From NCBI GenBank assembly GCA_016783505.1, contig JADHWK010000035.1:1-25049 (forward strand): a stretch of DNA of 25,049 nt. The letters are read 5' to 3'. Numbering within the stretch: the stretch's first letter is position 1; every line of letters begins with the position of its first letter. This stretch comes from Candidatus Zhuqueibacterota bacterium (GTDB taxonomy: Bacteria; BS750m-G25). Shown here piece by piece: positions 1 through 6,803 of this stretch. The translations under genes were made by a program, and so were the position numbers. The notes under the pieces were generated by a model that was given only the letters and a program-made list of their open reading frames with translations, made no database searches and was not told where the DNA came from.

Positions 1-1151
1 TAGCCAATTCGCTGGCCATGGGGTTAGCCCGGGTGACCGGAGATACCCCCGATCCCCCTGGGGGTGAGATCGTGCGGGACCCTGAAACCGGGGAGCCCAC
101 CGGCCTCTTCAAGGATGAAGCCAAGGATTTGATCAACCGGGTCATACCCCCCCCATCCGAAGATGATAGGATGGAGGCCATTCGAGCCGCCCTGAGGGAG
201 GCCGCCCGGTTCGGGGTGACCAGTATCCAGGACAATGCCTCAGCCGAGGACCTGCACTGCTATCAGAAACTTCACCAAAGCGGCGACCTCAGCGTACGCA
301 TCAACGCCTGGACCCATATTGATAGATGGGATGGAATGGGAACCCTGGGTTTAGAGCAGGATTTCGGGGACGATTGGCTGAGGTTGGGGACAGTGAAACT
401 ATTCGCCGATGGCTCCATGGGAGCGGGGACGGCCCTATTTTGGGAACCCTACCAGGATGATCCCGCTACCTGCGGGATCGCCATTTATCCCTACTCCAAG
501 CTGGAAGAGCTGATCTTAAAGTTGGATAAGGCTGGGTTTCAGGTTGCCTGTCACGCCATCGGGGACAAGGCCAATCACTGGGTCCTGAACGCCTTCGAGA
601 AGGCCCTCCAGGTAAATAAGAAAAGGATAAGGCGACACCGGATTGAGCACGCTCAGGTGGTGGACCGGGGGGATCTTTCCCGTTTCAAAGAACTTGGAGT
701 GGTGGCCTCCATCCAGCCCTCCCACTGCATTGACGATATGAGGTGGGCGGAGAAGAGGATTGGAAAGGACCGCTGCCGCCAGGCCTACCCTTTTCGTTCC
801 CTTCTGGACGCAGGCGCCCGGGTCGCCTTCGGTACCGACTGGCCGGTAGAAACCCTGAACCCGATGATCGGTCTTTATGCCGCGGTGACCCGGGAATTTA
901 CCCAGGGAGGGCCCCCTGGAGGGTGGTTTCCCGGGGAGAAGATCTCCATGGTTAAGGCTATCGAATGCTATACCCTGGGTTCCGCCTTCGCTGAGTTTCG
1001 GGAGGATGTAAAGGGATCCATCGGGGCAGGAAAATTGGCTGACCTGGTGGTGCTGTCGAAAAACCTGCTGACGATTTCCCCCCCGGAAATCCTAAAGATC
1101 GAGATTCTGTATACCATTGTAGGGGGGAAAGTGGTCTATGAAAGACCTTAA
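1..1151 (+). CDS. YtcJ-like metal-dependent amidohydrolase, 5' end outside window
   Basis: This is the C-terminal three quarters of a TIM-barrel amidohydrolase of the Amidohydro_3 (YtcJ) group. The frame is open from base 3 and begins ANSLAMGLARVTGDTPDP, a conserved internal stretch of the family. The ATG at 18 is therefore not the true start, and the N-terminal metal-binding HxH lies upstream of the window. Visible family signatures are FADGSMGAGTALF, CHAIGDKAN, RIEHAQ and FGTDWPVETLNP, followed by the closing GKLADLVVL beta-sandwich segment. Such enzymes hydrolyse amide or related bonds in small molecules; the substrate cannot be read from sequence. Its neighbours are peptidoglycan-peptide enzymes, but the 400-base gap suggests separate transcription. 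An orphan N-terminus of the same family sits at 12113-12259. Confidence 0.9.
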   Translation, partial: ANSLAMGLARVTGDTPDPPGGEIVRDPETGEPTGLFKDEAKDLINRVIPPPSEDDRMEAIRAALREAARFGVTSIQDNASAEDLHCYQKLHQSGDLSVRINAWTHIDRWDGMGTLGLEQDFGDDWLRLGTVKLFADGSMGAGTALFWEPYQDDPATCGIAIYPYSKLEELILKLDKAGFQVACHAIGDKANHWVLNAFEKALQVNKKRIRRHRIEHAQVVDRGDLSRFKELGVVASIQPSHCIDDMRWAEKRIGKDRCRQAYPFRSLLDAGARVAFGTDWPVETLNPMIGLYAAVTREFTQGGPPGGWFPGEKISMVKAIECYTLGSAFAEFREDVKGSIGAGKLADLVVLSKNLLTISPPEILKIEILYTIVGGKVVYERP

Positions 1152-1521
1152 GTTTTATTTCTAATAGAATACTAGTGAAGCTTCTTCTTAAACCGACGAA
1201 GCACGAAGTCAGTAAGAATCCGCCTACGGCGGACGAATATCGAAATCTCTCAGAGCCATTGGCTCTACGAGCCATAGGCCGAAACAAATTCCAATGACCC
1301 AGACGGGGAGCGTAGCCTCCTACCCAGACGGGTCTGAAGGACGGATCATCCGTATGGATGACCAAAATCTTAATGATCCAAACTAAGAAATTTTTGCCTA
1401 GAGCAACTCAGCTTTTGGCTGTTTTGAATTCCTGAACCTTTCAGTATCAGGTTTTGAACATTTGTCCGGAACCTTCGGGATCGAATTTCAAAACAGCATA
1501 GTTTGATATCAGCGTAAAAAC
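1152..1521. other. Intergenic region rich in short hairpins
   Basis: No convincing gene is visible. The stretch contains several small perfect palindromes, including CCGCC-TA-GGCGG-like, AGAGCC-ATT-GGCTCT and CATCC-GTAT-GGATG hairpins. An 11-base direct repeat ACCCAGACGGG occurs near 1297 and 1322. A larger inverted repeat occupies 1418-1497 and is listed separately. The region may terminate transcription of the amidohydrolase gene or be a remnant of a dispersed repeat. Confidence 0.5.
1418..1497. repeat. Long inverted repeat with competing inner arm
   Basis: GCTGTTTTGAATTC (1418-1431) pairs with GAATTTCAAAACAGC (1483-1497), with one extra A. A second GTTTTGAA at 1451-1458 can pair with the same 3' strand. 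Two mutually exclusive folds are therefore possible. Inner hairpins CCTGA/TCAGG and TCCGG/CGGGA lie between. The region is upstream of the candidate promoter at 1522, so it is not in that gene's leader. Confidence 0.5.
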
Positions 1522-1554
1522 TTGACATAAATTTTAAGATATTAGCTTTATTAT
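1522..1554 (+). promoter_or_regulatory. Candidate promoter for the NlpC/P60 gene
   Basis: There is a perfect TTGACA at 1522-1527. The best downstream hexamer, TATTAT (1549-1554), is 21 bases away, which is long; TTTATT at 1547 gives 19. The -35 element is convincing but the -10 assignment is weak. Confidence 0.4.
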
Positions 1555-1590
1555 GAAGACATCTTGCGTTTAAAAACGGAAAGGAAACCG

Positions 1591-2826
1591 ATGAAAGAAA
1601 GGAAAATATTGAATTTCAAGATTGGGGGGCTTTTTCTGTTTCTGATCGGGGTTGTCTGGTGGTGTCTCAGCTTTCTAAGTTGCGGGGAAGAGGGAGGGGA
1701 GCTTGTCGGTGCCCTTAACCAAGCGGTTAAGGGGATCAGGCAGCAATATTGCCCAGACCAGAGGCTTTCGGTCTTCGATGTCTCCTGGGATATCAAGGGA
1801 AGACGGATCGAGCTGAAAGGCGAGGTTTTGTCCGAAGAGGCCAAGCTTGAGCTTCTGGAAAAGATAAAAGGGTTGGCGCCAGGTTATGATGTGTTGGATC
1901 AAGTGATGGTGCTGCCCCATTCCAGCTTAGGGGATTCCACCTTCGGTCTGATCCGACTATCGGTGGCCGATTTTCGCCGGGGGCCCGCCTTTGAGGACGA
2001 ATTGGTCACTCAGGCGCTGATGGGGATGAGGATAACCCTCCTGAAGCTGGATGAAGGCTGGTTTTTTGCACAGATCGCGGAAGATAACTATTTGGGTTGG
2101 GTTGTTCCCTCCTCCGTGGTAGTGGGAGATAGCCTTCTGATGGTGGAATGGGAAAAGCAGAAGAGGGTGGTAGTCACCCCCAATTACGGGACGGTATACA
2201 GCTCTCCCGGGGTTGATTCCGATCCCGTGAGCGATCTGGTGCGGGGGGATGTTCTTGCAAAATTGGGAAAAAGGGGGGATTGGATGAAGGTGGCCCTCCC
2301 CGATGGGCGGCAGGGTTATGTTCCCCTGGGGATGGTGGAGGACTGGGAGGGTTGGGGCATTCGGGGTGGCCCATCGCCGCTTGGGATCGTTCGGATTGCT
2401 AGGGAGTTTCTGGGGATTCCCTATGTGTGGGGGGGGACTTCACCCAAGGGAATTGACTGCTCCGGTTTAACCAAGACCGTCTTTAAGCTGAACGGGATCA
2501 TCCTGCCCCGGGATGCCAATCAACAGGTGAACGTGGGTCAGCCCGTGATACCCGGTGAGAAATTCCAGTTCTTGGTCCCAGGGGATCTCCTCTTCTTCGG
2601 TCCCGACCCCGACCGCATCACCCACGTTGCTATCTATCTGGGGGATCTCCAATTTATCCATGCCGACGGTTGGGTGAGAATGAATAGTTTCAATCCCGAA
2701 GACCCGAACTACAGCCCTTATCGAACCCACGCCTTTCGCCGCGCCAAAAGGATTCTAAGCTCAGGAACTAATAGTACCGGGTTTAAAAAGAGTGACGTTA
2801 AGTCAGGAGGGCCATCATGTCCATGA
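1591..2826 (+). CDS. NlpC/P60 peptidase with SH3-like domains, membrane-anchored
   Basis: Predicted cell-wall peptidase of about 411 residues. A basic N-terminus is followed by a hydrophobic stretch (GGLFLFLIGVVWWCLSFLSC), so it is either a lipoprotein with an atypical lipobox or a membrane-anchored protein. The middle resembles SH3b-type domains. The C-terminal NlpC/P60 domain has Cys290 in GIDCSGL, His345 in THVAIYLG and a third polar residue at His357. This order resembles YkfC-like gamma-D-glutamyl-diamino-acid peptidases. The start is set by AAGGA five bases before ATG 1591 in preference to a TTG at 1564. The stop overlaps the next gene by 10 bases, and in Bacillus a YkfC-type enzyme neighbours the epimerase YkfB. 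The likely role is cleavage of murein peptides; exact specificity is inferred. Confidence 0.88.
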   Translation: MKERKILNFKIGGLFLFLIGVVWWCLSFLSCGEEGGELVGALNQAVKGIRQQYCPDQRLSVFDVSWDIKGRRIELKGEVLSEEAKLELLEKIKGLAPGYDVLDQVMVLPHSSLGDSTFGLIRLSVADFRRGPAFEDELVTQALMGMRITLLKLDEGWFFAQIAEDNYLGWVVPSSVVVGDSLLMVEWEKQKRVVVTPNYGTVYSSPGVDSDPVSDLVRGDVLAKLGKRGDWMKVALPDGRQGYVPLGMVEDWEGWGIRGGPSPLGIVRIAREFLGIPYVWGGTSPKGIDCSGLTKTVFKLNGIILPRDANQQVNVGQPVIPGEKFQFLVPGDLLFFGPDPDRITHVAIYLGDLQFIHADGWVRMNSFNPEDPNYSPYRTHAFRRAKRILSSGTNSTGFKKSDVKSGGPSCP

Positions 2827-3959
2827 CCAGAAAAGAATTTTTTAAAACCACAGGGAAGGCGCTTGCCGCCGCCGGAGCCCTGAGGGCCGGGCTGATCCCC
2901 GTTCCCATTTTTTCCTGCGCCCCCACCCCGGAGAAGGGGGTCAGGCTCTCATACAAAAAGATCCGCCTGTTCCTGAAACACACCTGGACCATCGCCCGGG
3001 GGTCAAGCGATTTTAAGGACAATGTGTTCGTGCGCCTGGAGAAGGACGGTGTTTATGGTCTGGGGGAGGCGGCCCCCAATATCCGTTACCAAGAGACGTG
3101 GGAATCTACAGTAGAATTGATCGAAAAGGCCAGGTCGCTGTTGGAAGAAGGGGATCCCTGGAAGTTCGGTGAATTGGGGCATCGGATTCTGGCCATAGCC
3201 GAAGGTCAGACCGCCGCCAAGGCGGCCCTGGACATAGCCCTGATGGACTGGGTGACCAAGAAGCTAAGGGTTCCCCTATACCGATATTTGGGTTTAGATA
3301 AGTCGAAGACTCCCCTGACCTCTTTTACCATCGGTATTGATACACCGGAGGTTATGAAAGCCAAGGTGAAGGAGGCGGAGGAATTTCCGTTGCTCAAGAT
3401 CAAGGTGGGTTTAAAAAACGATGAGGAAATATTAGGGGCCATTCGATCCGTTACCGATAAGCCCCTGCGGGTGGACGCCAATGAAGGATGGAAATCCAAA
3501 GAGGAGGCGTTAGAGAAAATCCGCTGGCTGGAGGGAATGGGGGTGGAATTCATCGAACAGCCCCTGCCTTCTTCGATGCTTGAGGAGACTAAATGGCTCA
3601 GGGAACGGGTAAAATTGCCCATCATTGCCGACGAGGCGGTCAAGAGCGCCCGGGATATTCCCCGATTGGCCACGGCTTACGATGGGATTAACATTAAACT
3701 GATGAAGGCCGGTGGGGTGCAGGAGGCCTTACGCATGATCGCCATGGCCAAATCGCTGGGGATGAAGATCATGCTGGGGTGTATGATCGAAAGTTCGGTG
3801 GCCATCTCGGCGGCAGCCCACCTTTCCCCCTTGGTGGACTACGCTGACCTGGACGGGAATTTACTGATCTCCAATGATCCCTTCGAAGGTGTAAGGACGG
3901 AAAAGGGCCGACTCATCCTACCCGATAGACCGGGTCTGGGGATTAAGGGGGACCTGTAA
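2817..3959 (+). CDS. Dipeptide epimerase (L-Ala-D/L-Glu type), enolase superfamily
   Basis: Enolase-superfamily protein of 380 residues. The catalytic set is visible: KIK at 194-196 (second Lys catalytic), metal ligands Asp220 (RVDAN), Glu247 (FIEQP) and Asp272 (ADEA), and Lys294 (NIKLMKAGG) on the opposite face. This matches the muconate-lactonizing/dipeptide-epimerase subgroup. It probably converts L-Ala-D-Glu from murein to L-Ala-L-Glu. The N-terminus, TRKEFFKTTGKALAAAGA, looks like a Tat-type signal with a KR-like rather than RR motif, and a Cys follows at about residue 38, so export or lipidation is possible. AGGAGG at 2805-2810 supports ATG 2817. A second ATG at 2823 forms ATGA with the upstream stop, indicating translational coupling to the peptidase. 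Confidence 0.88.
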   Translation: MSMTRKEFFKTTGKALAAAGALRAGLIPVPIFSCAPTPEKGVRLSYKKIRLFLKHTWTIARGSSDFKDNVFVRLEKDGVYGLGEAAPNIRYQETWESTVELIEKARSLLEEGDPWKFGELGHRILAIAEGQTAAKAALDIALMDWVTKKLRVPLYRYLGLDKSKTPLTSFTIGIDTPEVMKAKVKEAEEFPLLKIKVGLKNDEEILGAIRSVTDKPLRVDANEGWKSKEEALEKIRWLEGMGVEFIEQPLPSSMLEETKWLRERVKLPIIADEAVKSARDIPRLATAYDGINIKLMKAGGVQEALRMIAMAKSLGMKIMLGCMIESSVAISAAAHLSPLVDYADLDGNLLISNDPFEGVRTEKGRLILPDRPGLGIKGDL

Positions 3960-4007
3960 TTGATGTTTCGGTGGTCAAAGTACATTGGATTCCTCACCGT
4001 ATCCGAT
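3960..4007 (+). pseudogene. Truncated 5' end of NusG_II gene (copy A)
   Basis: Immediately after the epimerase stop (TAATTG), the frame from TTG 3960 reads LMFRWSKYIGFLTVSD, then runs into unrelated sequence and stops. This matches the first residues of the intact NusG_II protein at 12260 and the truncated copy at 8022; 11 of 16 residues equal the 8022 copy. The epimerase-NusG_II junction therefore looks ancestral, with the gene cut after FLTVSD by the island. Confidence 0.75.
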
Positions 4008-4067
4008 CCGAAAGTTTGATTATTGACAATAATTAGTTTACATTCTTTGGGGAATTAAATAACATCC
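4008..4067 (+). pseudogene. Decayed copy of the winged-helix gene start
   Basis: The frame reads ESLIIDNN and then hits a stop. It corresponds to the N-terminus of the gene at 5733 (MYRPESLIIDNNKLKLF), and the similarity continues more weakly to a shared AACATCC. It includes one arm of the 24-bp direct repeat that flanks the ATPase gene. Confidence 0.65.
4010..4033 (+). repeat. 24-bp direct repeat, left copy
   Basis: It is identical over 24 bases to 5745-5768. Both begin GAAAGTTTG and end GACAATAAT. The pair brackets the AAA ATPase gene. Confidence 0.85.
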
Positions 4068-4129
4068 TCGTTTCATGACAAGATATTCGCTCTTACCCTT
4101 TGATGATTAGATTGTATACTCTGGATTAT

Positions 4130-4145
4130 TATACTTTAAAGTATA
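4130..4145. promoter_or_regulatory. Palindromic operator candidate 1
   Basis: TATACTTTAAAGTATA is a perfect 16-bp palindrome, embedded in TATTATACTTTAAAGTATACT. Nearly the same site recurs at 4220 and 5654 around the ATPase gene. Confidence 0.65.
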
Positions 4146-4180
4146 CTAAACGTTTATTGAAGTCCTTTTAAAAAAACAAC

Positions 4181-4209
4181 TTGACTTTTACAGTCAATTT
4201 TAGTATACT
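4181..4209 (+). promoter_or_regulatory. Promoter of the AAA ATPase gene
   Basis: TTGACT (4181-4186), a 17-base spacer and TATACT (4204-4209) make a near-consensus sigma70-type promoter. The -10 lies inside the left arm of the palindromic operator at 4199-4241, so a bound repressor would block it. Confidence 0.75.
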
Positions 4210-4241
4210 TAAGAGTATAATACTTTAAAGTATACTAAATT
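4199..4241. promoter_or_regulatory. Compound palindromic operator candidate 2
   Basis: TTTAGTATACTT on the left mirrors AAGTATACTAAA on the right. Inside lies the near-palindrome AATACTTTAAAGTATA (4219-4234). The left arm covers the promoter -10, and the site ends 10 bases before the ATPase start. Autoregulation is an inference. Confidence 0.65.
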
Positions 4242-4251
4242 TGGGATTAAG

Positions 4252-5634
4252 ATGTTCGTCAATAGAACTGAAGAACTTAACTATCTGGAGAACTTATATA
4301 AGAATAGGGGTGCTCGTCTTCTAATTATCTACGGTCGACGGAGGATTGGAAAAACTGAACTTCTTAGGCAGTTTTCCAAAGACAAAAAACACCTCTTTTT
4401 TTCCTCAGATCTATCTTCCGAACAGGAACAATTAAGACAGTTTACTGAAAAGATATATCAGCTAACCGGCGAATCGTTTTTAGAGACTCAACCTTTCAAT
4501 TCATGGGAGGCTTTATTCAGATATACCTTCGATCATCTAACAGATAAGGCTGCTCTTATTATAATTGACGAATTCCCTTATCTTTGTGTCAGCAATAATG
4601 CTCTTCCCTCAGTATTGCAAAAAATCTGGGATGAAAAGGCTAAGAGAAGTAACATTTTTCTCGTGCTATGTGGTTCCTATATGAGTTTTATGGAAAAAGA
4701 GGTTTTGGGACACAAAAGCCCTTTATTCGGTAGGCGAATTGGACAGATTGTATTGCAACCTCTGGATTTTGAAGATCTAGGTGGTTTTTTCCCTAAGTAT
4801 TCAAAGACGAAAAGGGTTTACACTTATGCCATACTTGGTGGCACCCCCGCTTATCTCCAACGATTTAATGAAAAAAAGACTATAGGACAAAATGTAAGAG
4901 ATGAGATTCTGAATAAAAATGCCTTTCTTTATAGTGAACCTCGATTCTTGCTTGTAGAGGAGTTGCGAGAACCATCCGTATACTTTTCAATACTAAAAGC
5001 AATTGCCTTCGGAAAAACAAGATTAAATGAAATAGTTCAGGAAACAGGGATTGATGACAGGCATAAGGTTAATAAATATCTCACCGTGCTTCGTGAATTG
5101 CATATTATCAGAAGGGAAGTCCCTGTGACCGAAGAGAGTCCACATAAATCCAGAAAGGGAATTTACATACTTGCTGATCCCTTTTTTAGATTCTGGTTCA
5201 GATATCTTTTCCCGAATATGAGTTATCTTGAAGAAGGTGATATTGATTATGTGTGGGAAGAAAAAATAAAGCACAGCCTTGATAGTTTTGTTGGGTTTAT
5301 ATTTGAAGACATATGTATTCAGAGACTTAAACAGCTAAACAGGGATAATAGACTTCCGTTCAAGACAAAAAATATGGGACGATGGTGGAATGGGAAAGAT
5401 GAAGTTGACATTGTCGCTTTGGATGATGAGGGTTCTTTTATGTTTTGTGAGTGCAAGTGGACGGCGAAAAAGATAGGCGTGGGTTTATTAGCCGAACTAC
5501 GAAGAAAAGCAGATAAGTTTTCTAGAGTAACACGAAGATATTTTGTTTTCTTTTCCAAGTCGGGATTTAGCAATGAACTGGAGGATCTATCACGGAAAAG
5601 GGAGGATGTATTGCTCTTTCCGTTTTATGATTAA
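4252..5634 (+). CDS. AAA ATPase with DUF234 / PD-(D/E)xK-like C-terminus
   Basis: Protein of 460 residues resembling the archaeal-type ATPase_2/DUF234 family. The Walker A is GRRRIGKT (28-35) and the Walker B LIIIDEF has Asp106-Glu107. A winged-helix-like middle follows (around residues 255-300). The C-terminal DUF234 region shows Asp386 (EVDIV) and Glu400-Cys-Lys402 (CECKW), the PD-(D/E)xK nuclease pattern. The biological role of this family is poorly known; such genes are frequent in mobile or accessory DNA. The gene is a single cistron with its own promoter, a weak GGGATTAAG ribosome site before ATG 4252, and palindromes on both sides. It is AT-rich compared with the flanking core genes, suggesting transfer. 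Confidence 0.88.
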   Translation: MFVNRTEELNYLENLYKNRGARLLIIYGRRRIGKTELLRQFSKDKKHLFFSSDLSSEQEQLRQFTEKIYQLTGESFLETQPFNSWEALFRYTFDHLTDKAALIIIDEFPYLCVSNNALPSVLQKIWDEKAKRSNIFLVLCGSYMSFMEKEVLGHKSPLFGRRIGQIVLQPLDFEDLGGFFPKYSKTKRVYTYAILGGTPAYLQRFNEKKTIGQNVRDEILNKNAFLYSEPRFLLVEELREPSVYFSILKAIAFGKTRLNEIVQETGIDDRHKVNKYLTVLRELHIIRREVPVTEESPHKSRKGIYILADPFFRFWFRYLFPNMSYLEEGDIDYVWEEKIKHSLDSFVGFIFEDICIQRLKQLNRDNRLPFKTKNMGRWWNGKDEVDIVALDDEGSFMFCECKWTAKKIGVGLLAELRRKADKFSRVTRRYFVFFSKSGFSNELEDLSRKREDVLLFPFYD

Positions 5635-5653
5635 AGTGGATACCTTGAAATAT

Positions 5654-5669
5654 TATACTTTAAAATATA
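5654..5669. promoter_or_regulatory. Palindromic operator candidate 3
   Basis: TATACTTTAAAATATA lies 19 bases after the ATPase stop and differs by one base from the upstream perfect palindrome. It could control the winged-helix gene at 5733 or mark the edge of the inserted unit. It is followed by ATTACTGTG, the unit repeated at 6062-6104. Confidence 0.6.
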
Positions 5670-5732
5670 CTACATTACTGTGTGGCTTTCTTTAGAGCGA
5701 ATAAATAAACTTGAGATTTAAGAGGAGAACGA

Positions 5733-6055
5733 ATGTATCGCCCTGAAAGTTTGATTATTGACAATAATAAGCTCAAGCTTTTCAAGGAATTGGATAACAT
5801 CCGCAGAGAGCGGAGATCCTTAAGAAAGAAACTTATTTAGAAAAAGCCAGAAGAGTTAATTTAAACTCAAGGCAGATCAAGATATTGCTGTATCTTGTAG
5901 AAAAAAAGAGGCTTACCGTTGAAGAGTGTGTAAGGAAATTCAAGGTTATCAGTCGGACAGCACAGAGGGATTTTGCTCGACTTGTTGGACATAAATTTGT
6001 ACGTGAGGTTGCAAAGAGCAAAACAGACCCTACAAAATATTATGAGCTACTATGA
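5733..6055 (+). pseudogene. Frameshifted winged-helix regulator
   Basis: ATG 5733 has a good AGAGGAG site five bases upstream and encodes MYRPESLIIDNNKLKLF... for 35 residues before TAG 5838. From about 5804 the -1 frame continues as a winged-helix domain: LNSRQIKILLYL, LTVEECVRKF, ISRTAQRDFARLV and KYYELL, ending at TGA 6053. This resembles the C-terminal DNA-binding domain found in Fic and Schlafen-AAA_4 type regulators. A shift in the A-rich stretch around 5822-5831 would restore about 107 residues. Either the gene is dead or it uses frameshifting; decay is likelier. A remnant of its beginning lies at 4008. Confidence 0.65.
5745..5768 (+). repeat. 24-bp direct repeat, right copy
   Basis: Identical to 4010-4033. 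Here it is coding sequence for residues ESLIIDNN of the winged-helix protein. Confidence 0.85.
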
Positions 6056-6061
6056 CAAAAT

Positions 6062-6104
6062 ACTGTGGCATTACTGTGACATTACTGTGACATATTACTG
6101 TGAC
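6062..6104. repeat. Phased ACTGTGAC direct repeats
   Basis: Four copies of ACTGTG(A/G)C start at 6062, 6073, 6084 and 6097, spaced 11, 11 and 13 bases. They directly follow the winged-helix frame, and another ATTACTGTG lies at 5674. Spacing of about one helical turn fits an operator array, possibly for the winged-helix protein or a relative. That link is inference. Confidence 0.6.
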
Positions 6105-6120
6105 AAAACTATAGTAAGCG

Positions 6121-6295
6121 ATGAACAAGGAGCGTAACATAAGGCATTTTATTGAAGACCACATATCCCAGATAAACGGCCGCTGGCCCAAACCCTGTAC
6201 TTATATTTTTGGGTGGTGGTGAAGATTATGACGTCTGGATTTTTTATATATCTCTGGATTTGGATGATAGAAGAAATATTGCGTTTAAATTGTAA
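6121..6295 (+). pseudogene. Short hypothetical gene, broken by one base
   Basis: ATG 6121 opens MNKERNIRHFIEDHI... and stops at a TGA after TYIFGWW. Removing one G in the run near 6211-6219 restores GGGEDYDVWIFYISLDLDD... to TAA at 6293. The joined frame gives about 57 residues. No family was recognised. It follows the ACTGTGAC repeats directly, so those repeats could be its promoter region. Confidence 0.4.
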
Positions 6296-6339
6296 TTATT
6301 GAATATGAAATATTTTTTGAAATAGGTAATGAATTATTT

Positions 6340-6781
6340 GGGAGCGTCCCTCGTTTGTGTTGCTATTTTAGCACTTTTTGATTGAATTAATTAATTGAAT
6401 TTGTTATTATTATGATGTTCATTTTTTTGCTCTATACTATGGGCCCAGACTATAACAGGATTATAACATGAGAAAAAAAGGCGTTGTCCCGTCTGTAGGA
6501 GTCTCCGAACAAAGAGAAATGGAACATATTGTCGAACCCGAAAAAGAGACATTGGTAAAGAGCAAAAACTTGTCAAACGTTGGTTTTGCTATGACTGCGG
6601 GAAGACATTTACTCTTACTCAAAAGAAATCGATCCTTGAACCTTCGATTATTCGAAAAATGGAAAAAGTCCTCTTGAACTGGCCGGTGTGGATACATCCA
6701 ATATCCATTGGGTGAGGTTTTCAAAGAACGAATCTGATCCTTAATGGAATGAAAAAAGCAACAAAATTCAGGGACGCTCCC
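6340..6781 (+). mobile_element. Internally deleted insertion sequence (442 bp) with TSD
   Basis: The ends are inverted repeats GGGAGCGTCCCT (6340) and AGGGACGCTCCC (ending 6781). The similarity extends to about 25 bases through TGTTGCT/AGCAACA. AATTATTT flanks both sides (6332-6339 and 6782-6789) as an 8-bp target duplication. Inside is only the zinc-ribbon N-terminus of a transposase. An 8-bp duplication is known in families such as IS1595 and IS256; I do not assign one. The element is non-autonomous as it stands. Confidence 0.8.
6468..6715 (+). pseudogene. Transposase N-terminal fragment (zinc ribbon)
   Basis: ATG 6468 begins MRKK, but a seven-A run must gain one base to enter the frame RRCPVCRS...WFCYDCGKTFTLTQ. 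That frame has the CxxC...CxxC zinc ribbon of many transposases. It then runs about 40 residues to TGA 6713. The catalytic domain is absent. It lies wholly within the 442-bp inverted-repeat element. Confidence 0.65.
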
Positions 6782-6803
6782 AATTATTTTAAGGATAAGA
6801 ACT

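Noticed and set aside
1522-1590. TTG 1564 as start of the NlpC/P60 protein
   Set aside because: ATG 1591 has AAGGA at ideal spacing and gives a normal signal sequence.
6062-6104. CRISPR-like array
   Set aside because: The units are 8-11 bases with no spacers of constant length; tandem operator repeats fit better.
6210-6222. Selenocysteine codon at the TGA in the small broken gene
   Set aside because: A one-base frameshift explains the break better, and reading through the TGA does not enter the protein-like frame.
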